A DNA stretch of 64,000 nt from Epiperipatus broadwayi (lineage: Eukaryota > Onychophora > Udeonychophora > Euonychophora > Peripatidae), in assembly GCA_028023455.1 (NCBI GenBank), contig JAQFVV010006231.1:7888036-7952035 (forward strand), given 5' to 3'. This document shows, in pieces, positions 24,301 to 37,959 of the stretch. The stretch's first letter is position 1, and each line of letters opens with the position of its first letter. The notes under the pieces are model-generated. The model was not told the DNA's origin and did no database searches. It saw nothing but the letters and a program-made list of their open reading frames with translations. A program made the position numbers and the translations under genes.

Positions 24301-25854
24301 CAAATTAATTAATTTGGGGGGGGGGGGATTTAACTTAGCAAAAATTAAAACTACTAAAGAAAAAAGAGAAATTTAAAAACTAAAAATCTCTCTTTTCATT
24401 TATTTTAAAAATAGATTGTTTTTAAATATAAAGCAAATAATAAAATGTGTGCATGTTAAAAATAAAATAAAATATCAAAGTTAAATATAAAAGGAAAGCT
24501 CATAATTTAAGTTAAAAAATTCCCTCAAAGATTGCTTATACTGATAATCTACATAGGAATGGGATTAGCAATGGCTACTAATTAACTAATTAAAATTCAT
24601 AAACAACAGGACTAATTAAAAATGCATCTTATCCAAAATTTGATCTACAAAAGCAGCGGATTTTTAAAAAAATTAATTGAAAAGATAACAAGATCATCAC
24701 AGAAATAGGGCTGAAAATTTTGTCAGTCAGTCATTCACATATCTAGAGTCAATAACCTATTAGACTTGTTTTTTCAATGAATACAATGCAGTGCTAAGCA
24801 GTTTTTTGGATCATGCGATGAGCTCCAACCTTCATCTGCAAGAAAATCAGCAGTCTGCCCATCTAACAATTTGAAAACATCAAAAGTGTCTAACTGCCTT
24901 GAGTAAGAAGTAGCCTGGGACTGCAATCATCAGGACCACATTAGAAGTCTAAAATACAACCAGTTGGTAAAATACACATGCAGCAGCAAAGAACAAGAAG
25001 CCACAACATTTAAAATCCTATAGGTAATAACATTTTCTTATTCCAATTCCTGATATTAATTAATGTAGCTATTGCATTCTTTGAGTATTTCCAGAGCCAG
25101 CATAAGATGTTGGTAGAATTTTCTTAAAATATACAAATAGCTTATGATAAAATGTATGTGTGTGTTTTAATGCTTTGTACTTGTTTTAAAGCTTTATGTT
25201 TATATTATATTACTATTGTATGTTCTATTACAGTGTGTGGTTATCATATATAAAGCCATTGTTTATTTAATTAAAAATTTCTAAAATTAGGTATTTGTCT
25301 GTAAATCATCTCTATCAATTCTTTAATTATACCACTAAGAACAATTTAGCAGAGAAGTTATATAAGCAGTTTATTGTTATATTATAGTTTGATTGAGCTA
25401 GTTGGGATTTCTTAGGCACTGAATTAGTTGCTGTTATTCAGGGTATGTTAACTACTCTTTGTAGTTAGCTGGTGCCTGTAGCTTACTTCAAAACAAAAAA
25501 GTGCTTTGAATGACAGGTGTTGAATTCAGCAGTCGAGAAGATCTGTGACCTGGAAAGGTCGTTGTGGTTATATATTTTATATAGCTTCGGCCTGGTCATA
25601 GGTACCCTCTGGGTATTATGCTTCTCTTCCTAAGGGACCAGTGTGGTGCAATAGTTATAAATTGCAATTGGAGTAGATTGAATTTATAATAAATAATTCA
25701 TAATATTGTCATATTTCTATAAAAAGAAGGCAACAATTTATCTCACAATTTGCTTTTATATTTTTTGTATTCTAGTCATTTGGTATTTTTATTAAAAAGT
25801 AAAAAATTATTTTATATATTTTTTATTCGATCTACTCTGTCTACACTTAAAATG
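21341..25854. other. AT-rich intergenic DNA with a less AT-rich island, no gene resolved
   Basis: From about 21420 to 23200 base composition is less extreme and a TATA/initiator pair is present (listed separately), but I found no long open frame. The island may be an untranslated leader, a solo LTR or a repeat. Another less AT-rich block at 23760-24000 contains CAGGCTGGGATAGAATGAATT, a probable dispersed repeat. A G-run lies at 24316-24327. A further block near 25430-25650 is unclassified. Confidence 0.5.
21706..21745 (+). promoter_or_regulatory. Possible Pol II core promoter (TATA box and initiator)
   Basis: TATAAATAG at 21706-21714 is followed 29 and 36 bases further on by two initiator-like motifs, TCAGAGT (21733) and TTCAGTC (21739). 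The TATA-to-initiator spacing is right for a Pol II promoter. It stands at the head of the less AT-rich island, so it may drive a non-coding transcript or belong to a solo LTR. In DNA this AT-rich, TATA motifs are common by chance. Confidence 0.3.
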
Positions 25855-25944
25855 TAATTATAATGGACTTGAACTTGAACTGTTAAGTCCCTACATCTTC
25901 CAATCTATTTTATATATCTGATACCCATGACCTCATACATGTGT

Positions 25945-26013
25945 AAAAAAAAAACGATCTCATGCTGACACCAGCACTCAACACTTGGTCCAGATCACCA
26001 TCTACCACACATA
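25945..26013 (-). ncRNA. Decayed hammerhead-like motif
   Basis: At the position homologous to the other motifs, the minus strand reads GTGTTGA for CTGATGA, GTGC...GCAT for stem II, and GAGA for GAAA. It has lost core bases and should not cleave. Confidence 0.5.
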
Positions 26014-26477
26014 TATACAATCAGGGCTGCTTATATTAAGATAGAAAAATTTTAAACTTTAATGGACAAACTTAATTCTTCTCCACTCTCTAACTTTTCA
26101 GCCATCCATTTCAATGAAAATGCAAGTTTGGACTACTCAAAGCTCTTGTTGATGCCAATATTATTGTCATATCCATGTTGACCTTAAATTATTCTGGCCC
26201 GTCACCCATAGTTCTTTAATATGTCCATTTAATTATACAGAAGAGGGATAGGAAGAATATAGGTTAAATATGTAATATTTAAATATATATATTGTTCATA
26301 CTAAACTTAATATAATTATAAAGGACTTGAACTCAAACTTTGAGCATTCTGTCCTCGGATTTTCAATGGAATGGAGGATGAAGAGTTGGAGAGTGGACAA
26401 GATTGAAGCTTGTCCATTAAAGTTTAAAGATTTGCTATCTTAATATAAACTGAGCACTGATTGTATATATATGTGGG

Positions 26478-26546
26478 AGATGGTGATCTGGACCAACTGA
26501 TAAGTGCTGGTTCAACATGAAATACATGTATTGGAGATCATTTATT
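26478..26546 (+). ncRNA. Decayed hammerhead-like motif
   Basis: Reads CCAA, then CTGATAA (core G changed to A), GTGC, a loop, a damaged 3' half of stem II (AACAT), then GAAATAC and GTATTGG. The frame of the ribozyme is plain, but two core features are broken. Confidence 0.6.
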
Positions 26547-26640
26547 TTTTTCACATGTATATGGTCATGCGTATCAGTTGTATAAGATAGATTGTATAGA
26601 TGAGAGTTTGGAAGTTTGAGTTCAAGCCCTTATAATATAT

Positions 26641-29600
26641 ATATATATATTGATGATGTCATTGAAGGCAATCTTGTTCATTGAATTTATTTTCTGGCTA
26701 ATTGAAAGAGTTCTTAGTAATCATATACAAAGCAGCAGAAAAGTGTATTATGACTGAATAAAGTTCTGTCAATCTATTGAGAACTAGATGATTCTGTGAC
26801 TACTGAAAAATTGTTTATCTATCTGTGATGATTTGACTAAAAAAATTTGACTAAAAAATGTTTGATGACATACCATTGAAAACGATTGCTCCATTTTTCA
26901 TTAAAAAAATTAGTATATTTTAAGAGATTAGTTTCATGATTAATCTCAAGTTTGAATTATAATGAAAACATAGATTACCTGCATATATCATGATTTTTTA
27001 ACAAGTTGATTGCTTCAAAAGATTCCATCCAGGGAATGTTTAACCTATAATTCTTTAATAAATTAGGATTCAAATTTATGTAAACAAATACATTTTTGGT
27101 GTCTCTTGCTGTATATATATTTTCAGAAGTGTATTATCAGAATGTTCTGCAATCACATGTACAACAACTGAAAATGATTATTGTAATTGTTTTCTAGCAG
27201 TATTATTAGTGAAAAACCATTTAGTATTACATTCAAAAGATCAGAACAAGTTCTGCTATTCTTAAGTTTACATTCTTTATTGTCTTATTTATCTTCTTAT
27301 ATGTTAGTTCTTTGTTGTTGTTATTGTTTTTTGTAGTGTTAATAGATAAGTTTTACAATGATGCTATCAGATATTTTTGTACTTTATTTTTACTCTACCT
27401 TTTCTTTGTCAGTTTATCAGAAAATATCATTTTTAAAATGTGTCTGTCATACTTTTTCCAATATATCATGACTAACTTAGTCTTTGGCTATATCCTATTT
27501 GCTATATAGTATGGAATCATGGCATACCACAGTAATGCTAAATTGATTACTTTGCCTTTTCATATCTACAGCTTCTAAAAGTTTTTTATTTAAAAAAGCT
27601 ATAAGAAAGTTTTAGAAATAGAGACCTAATTATGATTTTAGTTTTAAGTGTAAACTTTAAATTGTTTTTATATATTTTTTTAAGAAATTAGTTGTTTCTT
27701 TATCAAGAATAAAAATTTTGCGACTATGTGACAAAAATAGTTAAAAAGTTTTTTCATTGTTAAGCAGCAGCATTTCACAGTATTGTTGAAATATGTGGCT
27801 ACTCTTTGAATAAATGACAATTTTTCTGATTTATTCAATGAATAAAAGTTACATGCTGTTATTGACACTTCTTAATAAATTATCTTAATAAATTATCAGT
27901 TTAAAATTATGAGATATTGTTTTTGAATGAAATAACCAACAAGTGGTGTCATCTTATGATTGATAAATATATAAGATAGGCAGTTAGTTGTAATGATGAA
28001 ACTGTTATTAAAGAAACAACCTATTCTAGATAAAATATGATTTATATTTATTATCAATGCTACAAAATTGAGATTGACTATCTGGAAAGTTTGAAAAGAT
28101 GAATTAGTCATTCTTGATTGTGTCTGGCTTTGTCTCAACAGTATGATAATATTTAAGATATTTTTGAAGTATCTCTGACTTATTAATAGAAAAAAGCATA
28201 GATGTAAAGTTGAATATGACAAAGAGAATATGAGATAAAGTTTTTATTTGGAAAGAAGACAATAATCTATGAAATGATGTAAAGGTTAATCAGTAGCATT
28301 TCACTTGCAACTGATCTTTTATGCAGTTGATAACTATATCTTCTTTTCTAAAAGAGATGTTTAAAAATATTTTGGATTAGTGTGATTAAAATTTTTTGTC
28401 TGATAGGCCAACAATCAGAACTATCTTGATTTATGTAATCTCATTCTAAATTTTCATACTTTTAATACTGAGAATTATTGTGAATTTGCCTGGTGTAAAG
28501 ATTAGTAATGAAAAATTATTCTGTCATAAATTTAAAGACATTTTTGAAAAGATTGATTCTGAAAAACATAATTATTTTAATTATTATTTGACATCAGATA
28601 GAGTCATAATTGATTCACTTTGTGGAGATTAAATTGTTCTGAAATAGTGTTTGCTTTTTATTTAGAAAATTATGAAGTTAATTAAAACTTAAAATGATTC
28701 AAATTAACATTAATTTTTTATTGCTAAAATATATGCATTAAAAAAAAAAAAAGAATGTAACATTGTATGGTTAAAACATATGGTTTTACCATTATAAAGA
28801 ATCTTTTTGAATTTTTGTTGAATTTAATTCATAAATTTTAATAAAACCCATTCAATTTCGCCAAAGATATTGTGATTTTTTCCAGTTTTAATATTGATAT
28901 CTATAAAGGCATTGCTGTAATTCATTTGAATACATATTAATATATGACGATTTGAGATCAGGGAAATTTTAAGACACCAAACATTTATTGATTAGTATAT
29001 GTTATTAATAAGTTAATTGACATCTAACTAGCTGTGATAATATATTTAAAATATATAATTTGTCTACTTTTGATTTGTATGATAATGAAAATAGATCATG
29101 AAGTGTTTTGTAAAGAAAATTAACTGTTTTTCTAGTTTCAAACTTGACTAAACTTGTTGGTATTAGTAGCTTGTATACTATTGTTTAGGAATTTGTTGTA
29201 TTACCATACAAAGATGAGTTTGTGAATAATTTTGACCTATATGCTTGGGTTGGAACATAATATAATTTAGGGATATTAATGGTAAAAAATTTATGTTTAG
29301 CATTTAAATGATTTTCGGTCAACCTATAGACAATAGTGAAATCGTAGCAAGAAGTAAAACAAATTTGAGAATGTCATTTTTAAATCAACTTAATTAATTG
29401 TTGTTAAATAATTCACATAGGAATATAACATACATTTCCCCCTCTATTTTCACAGATGTTTGAATCCTTTAGTAAGAATTGATTTCACAAATAAATTATG
29501 TGCTATTTTTTATGAACTTTCACTTATTATTAAATGTAATCATATAAAAAAACCATAAAAATAGTCTCACAAGCATTAAGCTTATTAATAAATGATTAAT

Positions 29601-32020
29601 TGATTATATACAGAGGTCCTAATTCTTCACATTTTCATTCTTTAAAAATGAATAAAATATAAAATATTTCCTTTTTTTTTTTTTTTTAAATAAAACAACA
29701 TACATCAGTCTTTCCTTAGACATTACGATAAATAACTTGTAATCATTTGAAAGGAAAAGACTTTATTTGGAAATGTAAAATGTCATAATGTAAATAAAAA
29801 ATGACTGTTGGATTACATTAAAAAATAAATTGCTGATATTGTACATTGAAATTGAAAGTAAATTTATTTGGATTGTAGATGGAATAAAAATTTGGATAGT
29901 ATGGAAAAGAAAAAAGAAAACATTTAAAACTTTAAAAAAATGAAATTAGAAAAAAATAATGATAAGTTGGAAAGGTAAAATTGGAATTATAGTAGTATTA
30001 CAAAGATTAAGTTAAAAAATGTTATTTATTGATTAAATAAAAAAAAAAATGGAAGAGGAGTTAAATTGAGAATCTATTTAAAGGAAGGATTATGAAGATT
30101 ATACTAAAAATATTTGCAGAGTCAGAGAGTAAAAAAAGAGTTTAAGAAACAAAAGAAGAAAAGGAATATGTATTAGTATTTAAATAATAAAGCAAGAAGA
30201 TGGAAAGGATTATAAGATATGTTTTGAAATGATATATATATGGTTTGCCTTTTGGAAAATAAGTAATATTTAACTAATCATATATATATGAATTTCATTA
30301 GTCATTGGAAGATTTTGCATGACAGTTTTTTGATTTTTTTTTTTAAACCATAAAATTACTAATACCTAAGTTGTTCCTAAATGTAAATTGCATAAAAACA
30401 GCCAAAGTTTAAATAAACTATTCTACAATCTATTGTCAAGACAACCTCTACAGATAAAAGATATGCGCACTCACATTTAGTTCACTTACAATCCCTGATA
30501 TTTTATTTGAATTAACGAATATTTGTTTCAATATATATTGTAATAGTACACATGTGATCAGTAGGCACCTATATATGTGTAGTTTTAAAATTTGGGCTGC
30601 TAAGTAGTTAATGGTACATGGGCAAGATAAAATATAATTATAAAATAGGATTAAGTATTGGCTTGGATTATAATTAAAGATGATGATAATTAAGTATGTA
30701 CAGTTTCTTGTGTACACCAATTATAGTAAGAATCCAAAATGGCATTAATATATGGTTAAAGTATTATTTTATACTCATATCTCAAAGAAAAGAAACATTC
30801 ATTTTTAGAATATCTCTATCATCTAGTCACAAAAATGAATCTTTAGACTTGCACTATTTTTATATTCGTTAACTGGGAGAATAATTTATGAAAAACCTGA
30901 AGTCAAGATATTCAATCACATTATCATCAATTACATATACAGAAAAAATGTATTGAATTGATTAAAAAAAAAAGAATCTAAGACTATATTTTAGTAAAAC
31001 ATAAATATTTTATTAATAAGTTTGGTTAACAAGTAATAGTATTACATTAATCTTTATATATATTTGCTTAGATAATGATAGCTATACATATATAAGCTTT
31101 AATCAGTATGTATTTCTAAGAGCAATACTATTTTCAAAATGGTATTGAAATGAATTTTTCTTGTTCTAATTTCAATCCATATTTAAATTACTAAATTAGT
31201 TTTTATCCTAATTTAATATATTATTGAATATTATATAAAAAAAATTTGAATATATCAATTGTCATTCAAAAGTTTTAAAATGAGAATAAAATTTAAAAAG
31301 TAGAGTTTAAAATAGAATAAAGATAATTTTTATTTCACTGCATGGAAATTTGCAATCAGTCTGTTTATGGACTTAAAAAAAAATTCTCTGTAGATTTAAC
31401 TATGATTTATTGATATGATTTTTAATAGCTTAATTGAATGGCTTCTCTTTCTTGTCATTGAGATTAGCTCTAATCTATATATAAATATATGTTTTCCCAA
31501 TTTAATCAAGAAATGCAGAAACTATAAATTCTTTTTGTTTTGACATTGGTAATTCCTAAGCAGCTTTCTTCATATGAAAATATAATTCTTAATAGTTTTT
31601 CCTATTATTAATTTATATTAAAGTTTCCATGCAATTTATAGTTGAACTTGATAGTTATTCATATAATTTGTAAACATGCGTGAGGTCAGACTTCTCCAAT
31701 GATATGATTTTGGTCATTTCAGAGAAACAAGTGGCAAAAAATTCAATAAGATTTCTAGTCATTTGTCATTGCTGAAGTGTGAATAGTGGCTCTCTTGTTT
31801 TTAAATCCATGATGCTTTTATTAATACACAATGTGAACTGATGTATTACTGATCAATACAAATTAACCCTCAAGCTTGTATGTGCTCTTTTATAACTTAT
31901 TTTGTAAAGCTACATTCTACAATAAAACAACAAATATATGGATAAACAATTTGTCAATAATAAAAATAAAAATATTGGTATCTATCTTTAATTACATATC
32001 ATAGAAAACATGGTAGATGT
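26641..32020. other. AT-rich intergenic DNA, no gene seen
   Basis: Several frames of 60-108 codons exist (for example 27896-28222), but they are low-complexity, phenylalanine/isoleucine-rich, and lack splice or domain support. I see no repeat structure beyond homopolymer runs and AT microsatellites (about 26635-26650). It could be a long intron. Confidence 0.5.
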
Positions 32021-32024
32021 TTTA

Positions 32025-32530
32025 CAGTAGAGCTGCAAACTACTCCATATTTTGCTACAAGCTCCCTTGCATTCAAATTTATATAGCATATAATAACCTC
32101 ATGTTTTGTATATAAACATTGACTAGAATAGAATACTTATTATTATTGAGCTGCACGTGTACATTTTTCAATACTTTCATATATATATATGACAGATGCT
32201 TTATATATATAATATATAAAGTGGGCAAATATAAATTAAGATTTTAGTATAAACAAAATTGAGGAGTTATTTATTTTATTTTAATGAGATCTCTGTTCAT
32301 TTATAATATTTACTTAAGCAATAAGAATAAGAAAAGAAAGTGACTTCTACAAGATTTTTATTTTTAAAATAAAGTAAATAGCAAAATATCTGAATTTCTT
32401 AACTATTAAATATCTCTGGGTAATATTCTTTTTTTCCCAATAACTTTTAGCATTACTTAGAAAATATTTTATTATGTTAAATACTGCACATCAAATTCAG
32501 AAAGAATAATAAAGGAAGAATTTTAATGGG
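32025..32530 (+). repeat. Dispersed repeat, copy A
   Basis: Begins near ACAGTAGAGCTGCAAACTAC and includes TGCATTCAAATTTATATAG, then CATGTTTTGTATATAAAC. The same order of segments, at roughly three-quarters identity by eye, recurs at 33965-34530. No coding signal. Confidence 0.6.
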
Positions 32531-33059
32531 TTTTTTTGTTGGTATTTATTTCAATTTTTGTTTGTTTGTTTATAGTTTTCTTGAAATTGTGTAGTTTTGA
32601 TCCAGTGTAGTCATTGGCTCCATTGTATTTTTTTTCAAAACAAGTTTTTTTTTTACAATTAATAAAAATGTTTTAATTAATACTGTGTTCTCTAAAATCA
32701 ATATTATAAATCTATTTTTTTTCTTTGAAATTTCAAGAAAAAAGAAAAGTATTAAAGAAAGAAAAATATGAGTGTTTTAAAAGAATTTTTGCAATATTAA
32801 TAATGTATTTTTAACTAATTTTCATTTATTTTGTGCATTTATAACAACTTTTCATATTACAAGTTAAAAGAACTTTAATTAAATGGGGTGAATGAATGAC
32901 AGCCTTCTCATGGCCCATTCTGCAAGTAAAATGCATTTTTGTATGGAGCAAATATTTTCTACATGGAAACCAGACTTTGTTGAACCTTAGATTAAAGAAA
33001 GCTAATTATAAAAGTATACAACAATAAAATGCAAACAGCAGTATTGTAAAAGATAACTG

Positions 33060-36000
33060 TACCAAGAGTATAGAAATGAGGGCGGTAAGCTCTCAAAATG
33101 AAAAACAATTATATGATATTGGAAATCATGGAGCATCTCATGTATCAGATATACCTTCTACAGAATGACTTTCTCTTCATCTAGTAAACATAATAAAATT
33201 ATTTCAACTTAATATTGAGGGTATATCGCATCAAAATGAGAATCTTCTATAAATTAATTGTTCAGTACAATGTTGATGTAATTGTAATAATATGAATATT
33301 TGTAATTGTAACACAAAAAAATATACATTGAAGATAATCAAAATGATATTGCATTCACAATTTAGATAGATAATCTTTTTGCAATATTTACAAAACTCCC
33401 AATATAAACTGACCCTCCCCTCAGCCACATCTTCTTTCATCCGTATTTATAGGAGATATCAATTCTCATAATAGTCTTTGAGAATATATAAATAATGATC
33501 AAGCAGGATGCATGGATGGATTTAAATAACATAGTCTTTATAATGCCAAGCAAGGAGGAAACTTTCATTCAGGCAGCTGGAGAATAGAAACAATAATTAT
33601 TGATTTATATTTTGTTTTTACAAAAAAATGGTTTATCATTACTTTGGATCATTTTTTTTTTAGTCATCATAAACTAAGTCTAATTATTCTTGGAATCCAC
33701 ATTCCTATATTTGAAAGTTATCTTGTTCTGAGATGGAACGTAAAAGGAAGCTAACTAAATGCAAAGCAGTTCATAATGGAACAAAACTAGAAATTAACTT
33801 AACCAATTTTTGTCTACTGAAGATTCAGAAATTGCTGATAGACTTGTAAAATCATTGGGTAATGCCAGAAAAAAAAAATAGAGAGAGGAATGGAGAAGAA
33901 AACTCTACAAGATCCACTCTATAAGGTCTGGTAACTTTTACAAAATCTTGATGAATGCAAAAGTACAGTGGAGTTATGAATTACACTATATTTTATTCCA
34001 TGTCCCTTGTATTTAAATGTATATAGCTTATAATCACTTATGTTTTGTTGATAAATATTGATTAGAATAAAAGTGCATTGGATTGTTTCAACATGCACAT
34101 ATTTTAACACATACTTTTTTATGTGTATACTATGCATATATAAACAAAATTTAAAAAAAAAATGTAATTAATAATAATAAATTGAGGTAACACACACATG
34201 GAGTCTGTGTTTCTGTCATGTATTGATTGAAGCAATACAAATGAAAAAAAAAAACAATTTAACGATTGTATTTTAAAAACAAAGTCTGACTTTCCTCATT
34301 ATTAAATACACTCTAGGCATTATTTGTTTTCTAGTAACTTTTTTCTCATTTAGAAGCATAATGAACTAGTTTCTTTATCAACAAGAAATTATGATTTCTC
34401 TAATTATTATGTTTTTAAAATCATATTTACTTTAAGCATATTCCAAAATTTTGTAAAACATTTAACAATTATTCTTAGAAAATAATTTTTTTAGCAAATC
34501 AAGTTTGGAAAGTTATTAAAGGAAGAATTAAATATATATGCTTTCAACATTAACTGAAGAAATCTTATTAATTTATATAATGTATCATATTTTGAAACAT
34601 AATAACAGCTATTGGAAAATTATAAAAGTTATTTACAAATTTTATTTTATTTGTTTAAATATAATTGCATACTGCATTCAGAGAAGTAAAAAAATAGCTA
34701 CTGAATATTGTAAAATTTACAAATTTTAATGATTTTTTTTTGTTTGTTTATTTGTTGTTTTTTTTTATTTACATTTTTTTTATTTGGATAACAAAGATAT
34801 AATTGAAGTCATGTAGTTAAATACAGCATAAATCATGATTCCACTGTAATATTGTTCCTGCTAATGAGATTGTCAATCTTATATGTGGGACTTCTAAATT
34901 TAATATTTATGGAATGAGAAACAGTACATTTGAACAAAAATGCAGATTTTTTTCTGATAATGTTCCATTAATATTAATCAGATAGAACATGCAAATGTTG
35001 ATGAACTAGCATTATCTTAAACCAAGAAAGGAGGAGTCACTAGTCTTACAGAATTTCTAAAAACTGTAGGACTTCAAGTAAGTAGTAGATTAAAAACCAA
35101 TTAAACCTAGAAATGATCCCAAAAATTATTGTCCAATATTATTTGTATGTGTTCCCTATAAGCTTTTTCAAATAACAAGAATTTTTCCAATAGATTTAGG
35201 CCAAGATGAGTTGCTGTGACAAGTTTTATGCTTTAACTGATCTAATCTCAACTATGATTCTGTTTGGGAAAACAAATCTAGAAGTTTCTAAAATTTCTAA
35301 ATGCAGGAAAACTATTAATTTGTTTGACAAAATGCTCTCCATTAGAAAAATTCAAATTACATTAAATAATAGTTTTAGTAGATAAAATTTTTTACAGAAT
35401 AGTTTTTTTTTCTCACCTACTTAATTTAAAATGATTAGTGATCTTCCCAAAATATTAGGCAGAAAATTTATTTATACTGATGATATTGTTTTGAATTCTC
35501 AAGATTCTTTCTTGAAATAGAAAAGTTTTCTCAATAAGGATTTGAAGAAATTGGAAATCTTTTTCCAATAATGAAGTCATTTCTAATCCAATAAAAACAA
35601 CATACTTCACTTTTCATTTAAAAAATAGGGAATCATCTCATAATCTGAATGTAACCTTTTGCAGAAATAGACTAAACTATAACTATTCTTTGTTATTTAG
35701 GAATAACCTTGGATTGTAGCCTAACTTATTTTTCTCATTTAGCTAAAGTTAAATCAAAATTATTTTAATGGAATAATTTTCTTGGAAAGCTAGTCAACAC
35801 TACTTGGGATTGTAATAAAAATACTATAAAGACACTAGATCTTTTTAGCACTAGCATGTTCTGGTAAATATTACACCCTTGTTTGAAGAAAAAGTTCTCA
35901 CACTATAACTTTTTGATACTCAATTAAATATTACCATGAGAAATAGATGTACTAACATATTCAGACTCTGCTCTTTCACACTGGCTTCTTATTTCTTCAA

Positions 36001-36480
36001 ATATTTCATCAGAAATTAGAAGAAAATTGCTTCACAAAAAATGTATAAAATTTTTTTAAGTAGATTGGACTTATCTCAAATCAAGATGTCTCTTTGGAAG
36101 TTAAACCAAGAATCTACTATTGAAGAATTATTATGTAAAAAATGAAATTCTTATGATGTTCTAAATAATCACACACACCCCTATCTAACAATAAAGTTAA
36201 ATGAATTTGATTTTCCTAGAAACAACTGAAGTCTCATAATTCAGGACAATTTATAGTCATTGGGCACCTTTTTTTTTTTTATAAATGCAATTGTTCACGC
36301 ACTGGTTTATGTAAATGTGGTCCAATTATGAAACACATGACTGCTGAATCTATGGCAACAATGGTAGAATTTAAGGATTTAATAAAGCCATTAGAGATTC
36401 TATTTCTTGTTTAGAATCTCTACAGGTTCCTTTATGATATTTTGTTAATAGTTATGCTATCAAAAAATCCATATGCTAAA
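33060..36480 (+). pseudogene. CR1/jockey-like non-LTR retrotransposon, heavily decayed and interrupted
   Basis: Forward frames show an endonuclease part with KLFQLNIEGISHQ near 33200, NAKQGGNFHSGSWRIET near 33550, and VLRWN near 33740. A linker contains LVKSLGNARKKK (near 33850). After an interruption, a reverse transcriptase part begins PIKPRNDPKNY near 35090 and includes YTDDIV near 35480. A C-terminal end with CNCSRTGLCKCG lies near 36290-36320. This order matches CR1-like 'pol-like' proteins with a Cys/His-rich tail. Stops occur every few codons. A copy of an unrelated repeat (33965-34530) sits between the endonuclease and polymerase parts. Confidence 0.75.
33965..34530 (+). repeat. Dispersed repeat, copy B, inserted in the CR1-like element
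   Basis: Begins near ACAGTGGAGTTATGAATTAC and matches copy A (32025-32530) through TTATGTTTTGTTGATAAA and on to AAAGGAAGAATT. It separates two parts of the CR1-like element that are joined in relatives, so it probably inserted after that element. Confidence 0.6.
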
Positions 36481-36499
36481 TAAATAAAGAACTTAAATA

Positions 36500-37600
36500 A
36501 TTTAAATGATTTTTAATTCAAAGAATTTATGGGAAGATAGAATATTATATTGAAGAAAAACAGTTTGGTTTTTAGAGAGGGAAAAGTAAAAGAGATGTTG
36601 TTGGTGTTATTAGAACAATTGCAGAGAGATATAGTGAAAAAGATAAAGGAATTGTTATATGTTTTGTGGATTGAAAAAAGCATTTGATAGAATAAATTGT
36701 AATAAATTTATGCTCATCTTAAAGAATAAAGGAATATTTTGTATATTAAGAAAAGAATAAGACTCAGACTGAATAATAATAAGACTGAACAAATGAATAT
36801 AGAAAAAATAGTTACAGAACTATGCTGTAAGCCACCTGTGCTTTTTATTATTTATTTAGAAGACATATTGGATAAATATTTGGAATATGCAGGAGTTAAT
36901 ATTGGAGATAGAATAATAAAATGTATAAGATTTACAGATGATATGGCTCTTATAACTGAGAATGAAAGAAATCTTCAGAATATTTTGAATTAATTGGAAA
37001 AAGAATGTGTGGAAGGTGGAATGAAAATTAATGCAGAGTAGAGCAAATGTTTATGAATAGAGAAATACTAAATGACTATTAGATGAAATTCATGATAATA
37101 TAATTCAGCAGGTAAATGGATTTAGAAGGATGGAAGAAGTGAAGATGAAATTAAAAGAAGAATAGCATTGGCAAAGGAGACATTTAGTAAAAAAAAGAAA
37201 ATATTTTGTGGAGTTTTGGAGAATTAAGTGACAGATTAATTGTGTGGTACAAAAATGGACAATGGGAAAAAAATTAGGAACAAATTGGAAATCTGTGAGA
37301 TATGTTCATGAAGAAGGATGGGAAAAAATAGTTGAATAAATGTAATGACAAATAAAGAAGTTTTAAAAAAAGTAAATAAAAAAAGAAGATTGATTGAGGA
37401 AGTTAGATGTAGAAAGAGAAATTTGATTGAAAGCATGTTAAGAAGAATAGTTTAATGAACGATATTTTAGAGATAATGGTCAATGAAGAGAACAGACTGA
37501 GAAAATGGATCAACTTATTATATGATAGCTCTCTGGACATATTAATAGGACAGAATACTATTGATAATGATGAAGTGATTTTACAAGAGTGAAGCCTTTT
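36500..37600 (+). pseudogene. Second type of non-LTR reverse transcriptase, decayed
   Basis: Fragments in order are FREGKVKEMLLV near 36570, IRLRLNNNKTEQMNIEK at 36756-36810, PPVLFIIYLEDILDKYLEYA near 36830-36890, IKCIRFTDDMALITENER near 36915-36970 (motif C as TDD), GGMKINAE near 37015, GRSEDEIKRRIALAKETFS near 37130-37180, and KKRRLIEEVRCRKRN near 37380-37420. This is a reverse transcriptase and its C-terminus from a family distinct from the other elements here. The piece at 36739-36993 is open for 84 codons and the rest is frameshifted. It directly follows the CR1-like element on the same strand. Confidence 0.78.
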
Positions 37601-37959
37601 AATATATATTACTTCAAATATAAATGAAATTGATCATTCAGGAAAGTGGATAACAGATTTTTATTAAACATAATATATGTTCCATTCCCACAATCTTTAT
37701 TTAAAACTTTGGTTATCAGTGATTAAAAAAAATATAATGCATACATATATGGCTATGTTAAACATATTTTCATTATACATTTGTGTTGAAAGTGCATTTC
37801 ATAATATGATTCTCTATTGTATATGAATTTTTTATTAATCTCACAATTGAAACCCAGTATCACATGGATACAGTGGGATTATTATATATTGGTTTATTAT
37901 ATTTTAAACACTAAATATTTCCAAATACTTTGTTTTTATTTATGAATCCTTCATCTTAA

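Larger units (their letters stand above)
25855..26640. mobile_element. Older head-to-head pair of the hammerhead-bearing repeat
   Basis: A minus-orientation copy (about 25855-26250) and a plus-orientation copy (about 26325-26640) of the 19.6-kb unit face each other across a short AT-rich spacer. Shared landmarks include CCATGTTGACCT, ATATTAAGATAG and GGTCCAGATCACCATCT, in the expected order and orientation. The outer ends are inverted versions of TTATAATGGACTTGAAC. The copies are far more diverged than the 19.6-kb array, so this is an older insertion with the same palindromic arrangement. Confidence 0.75.
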
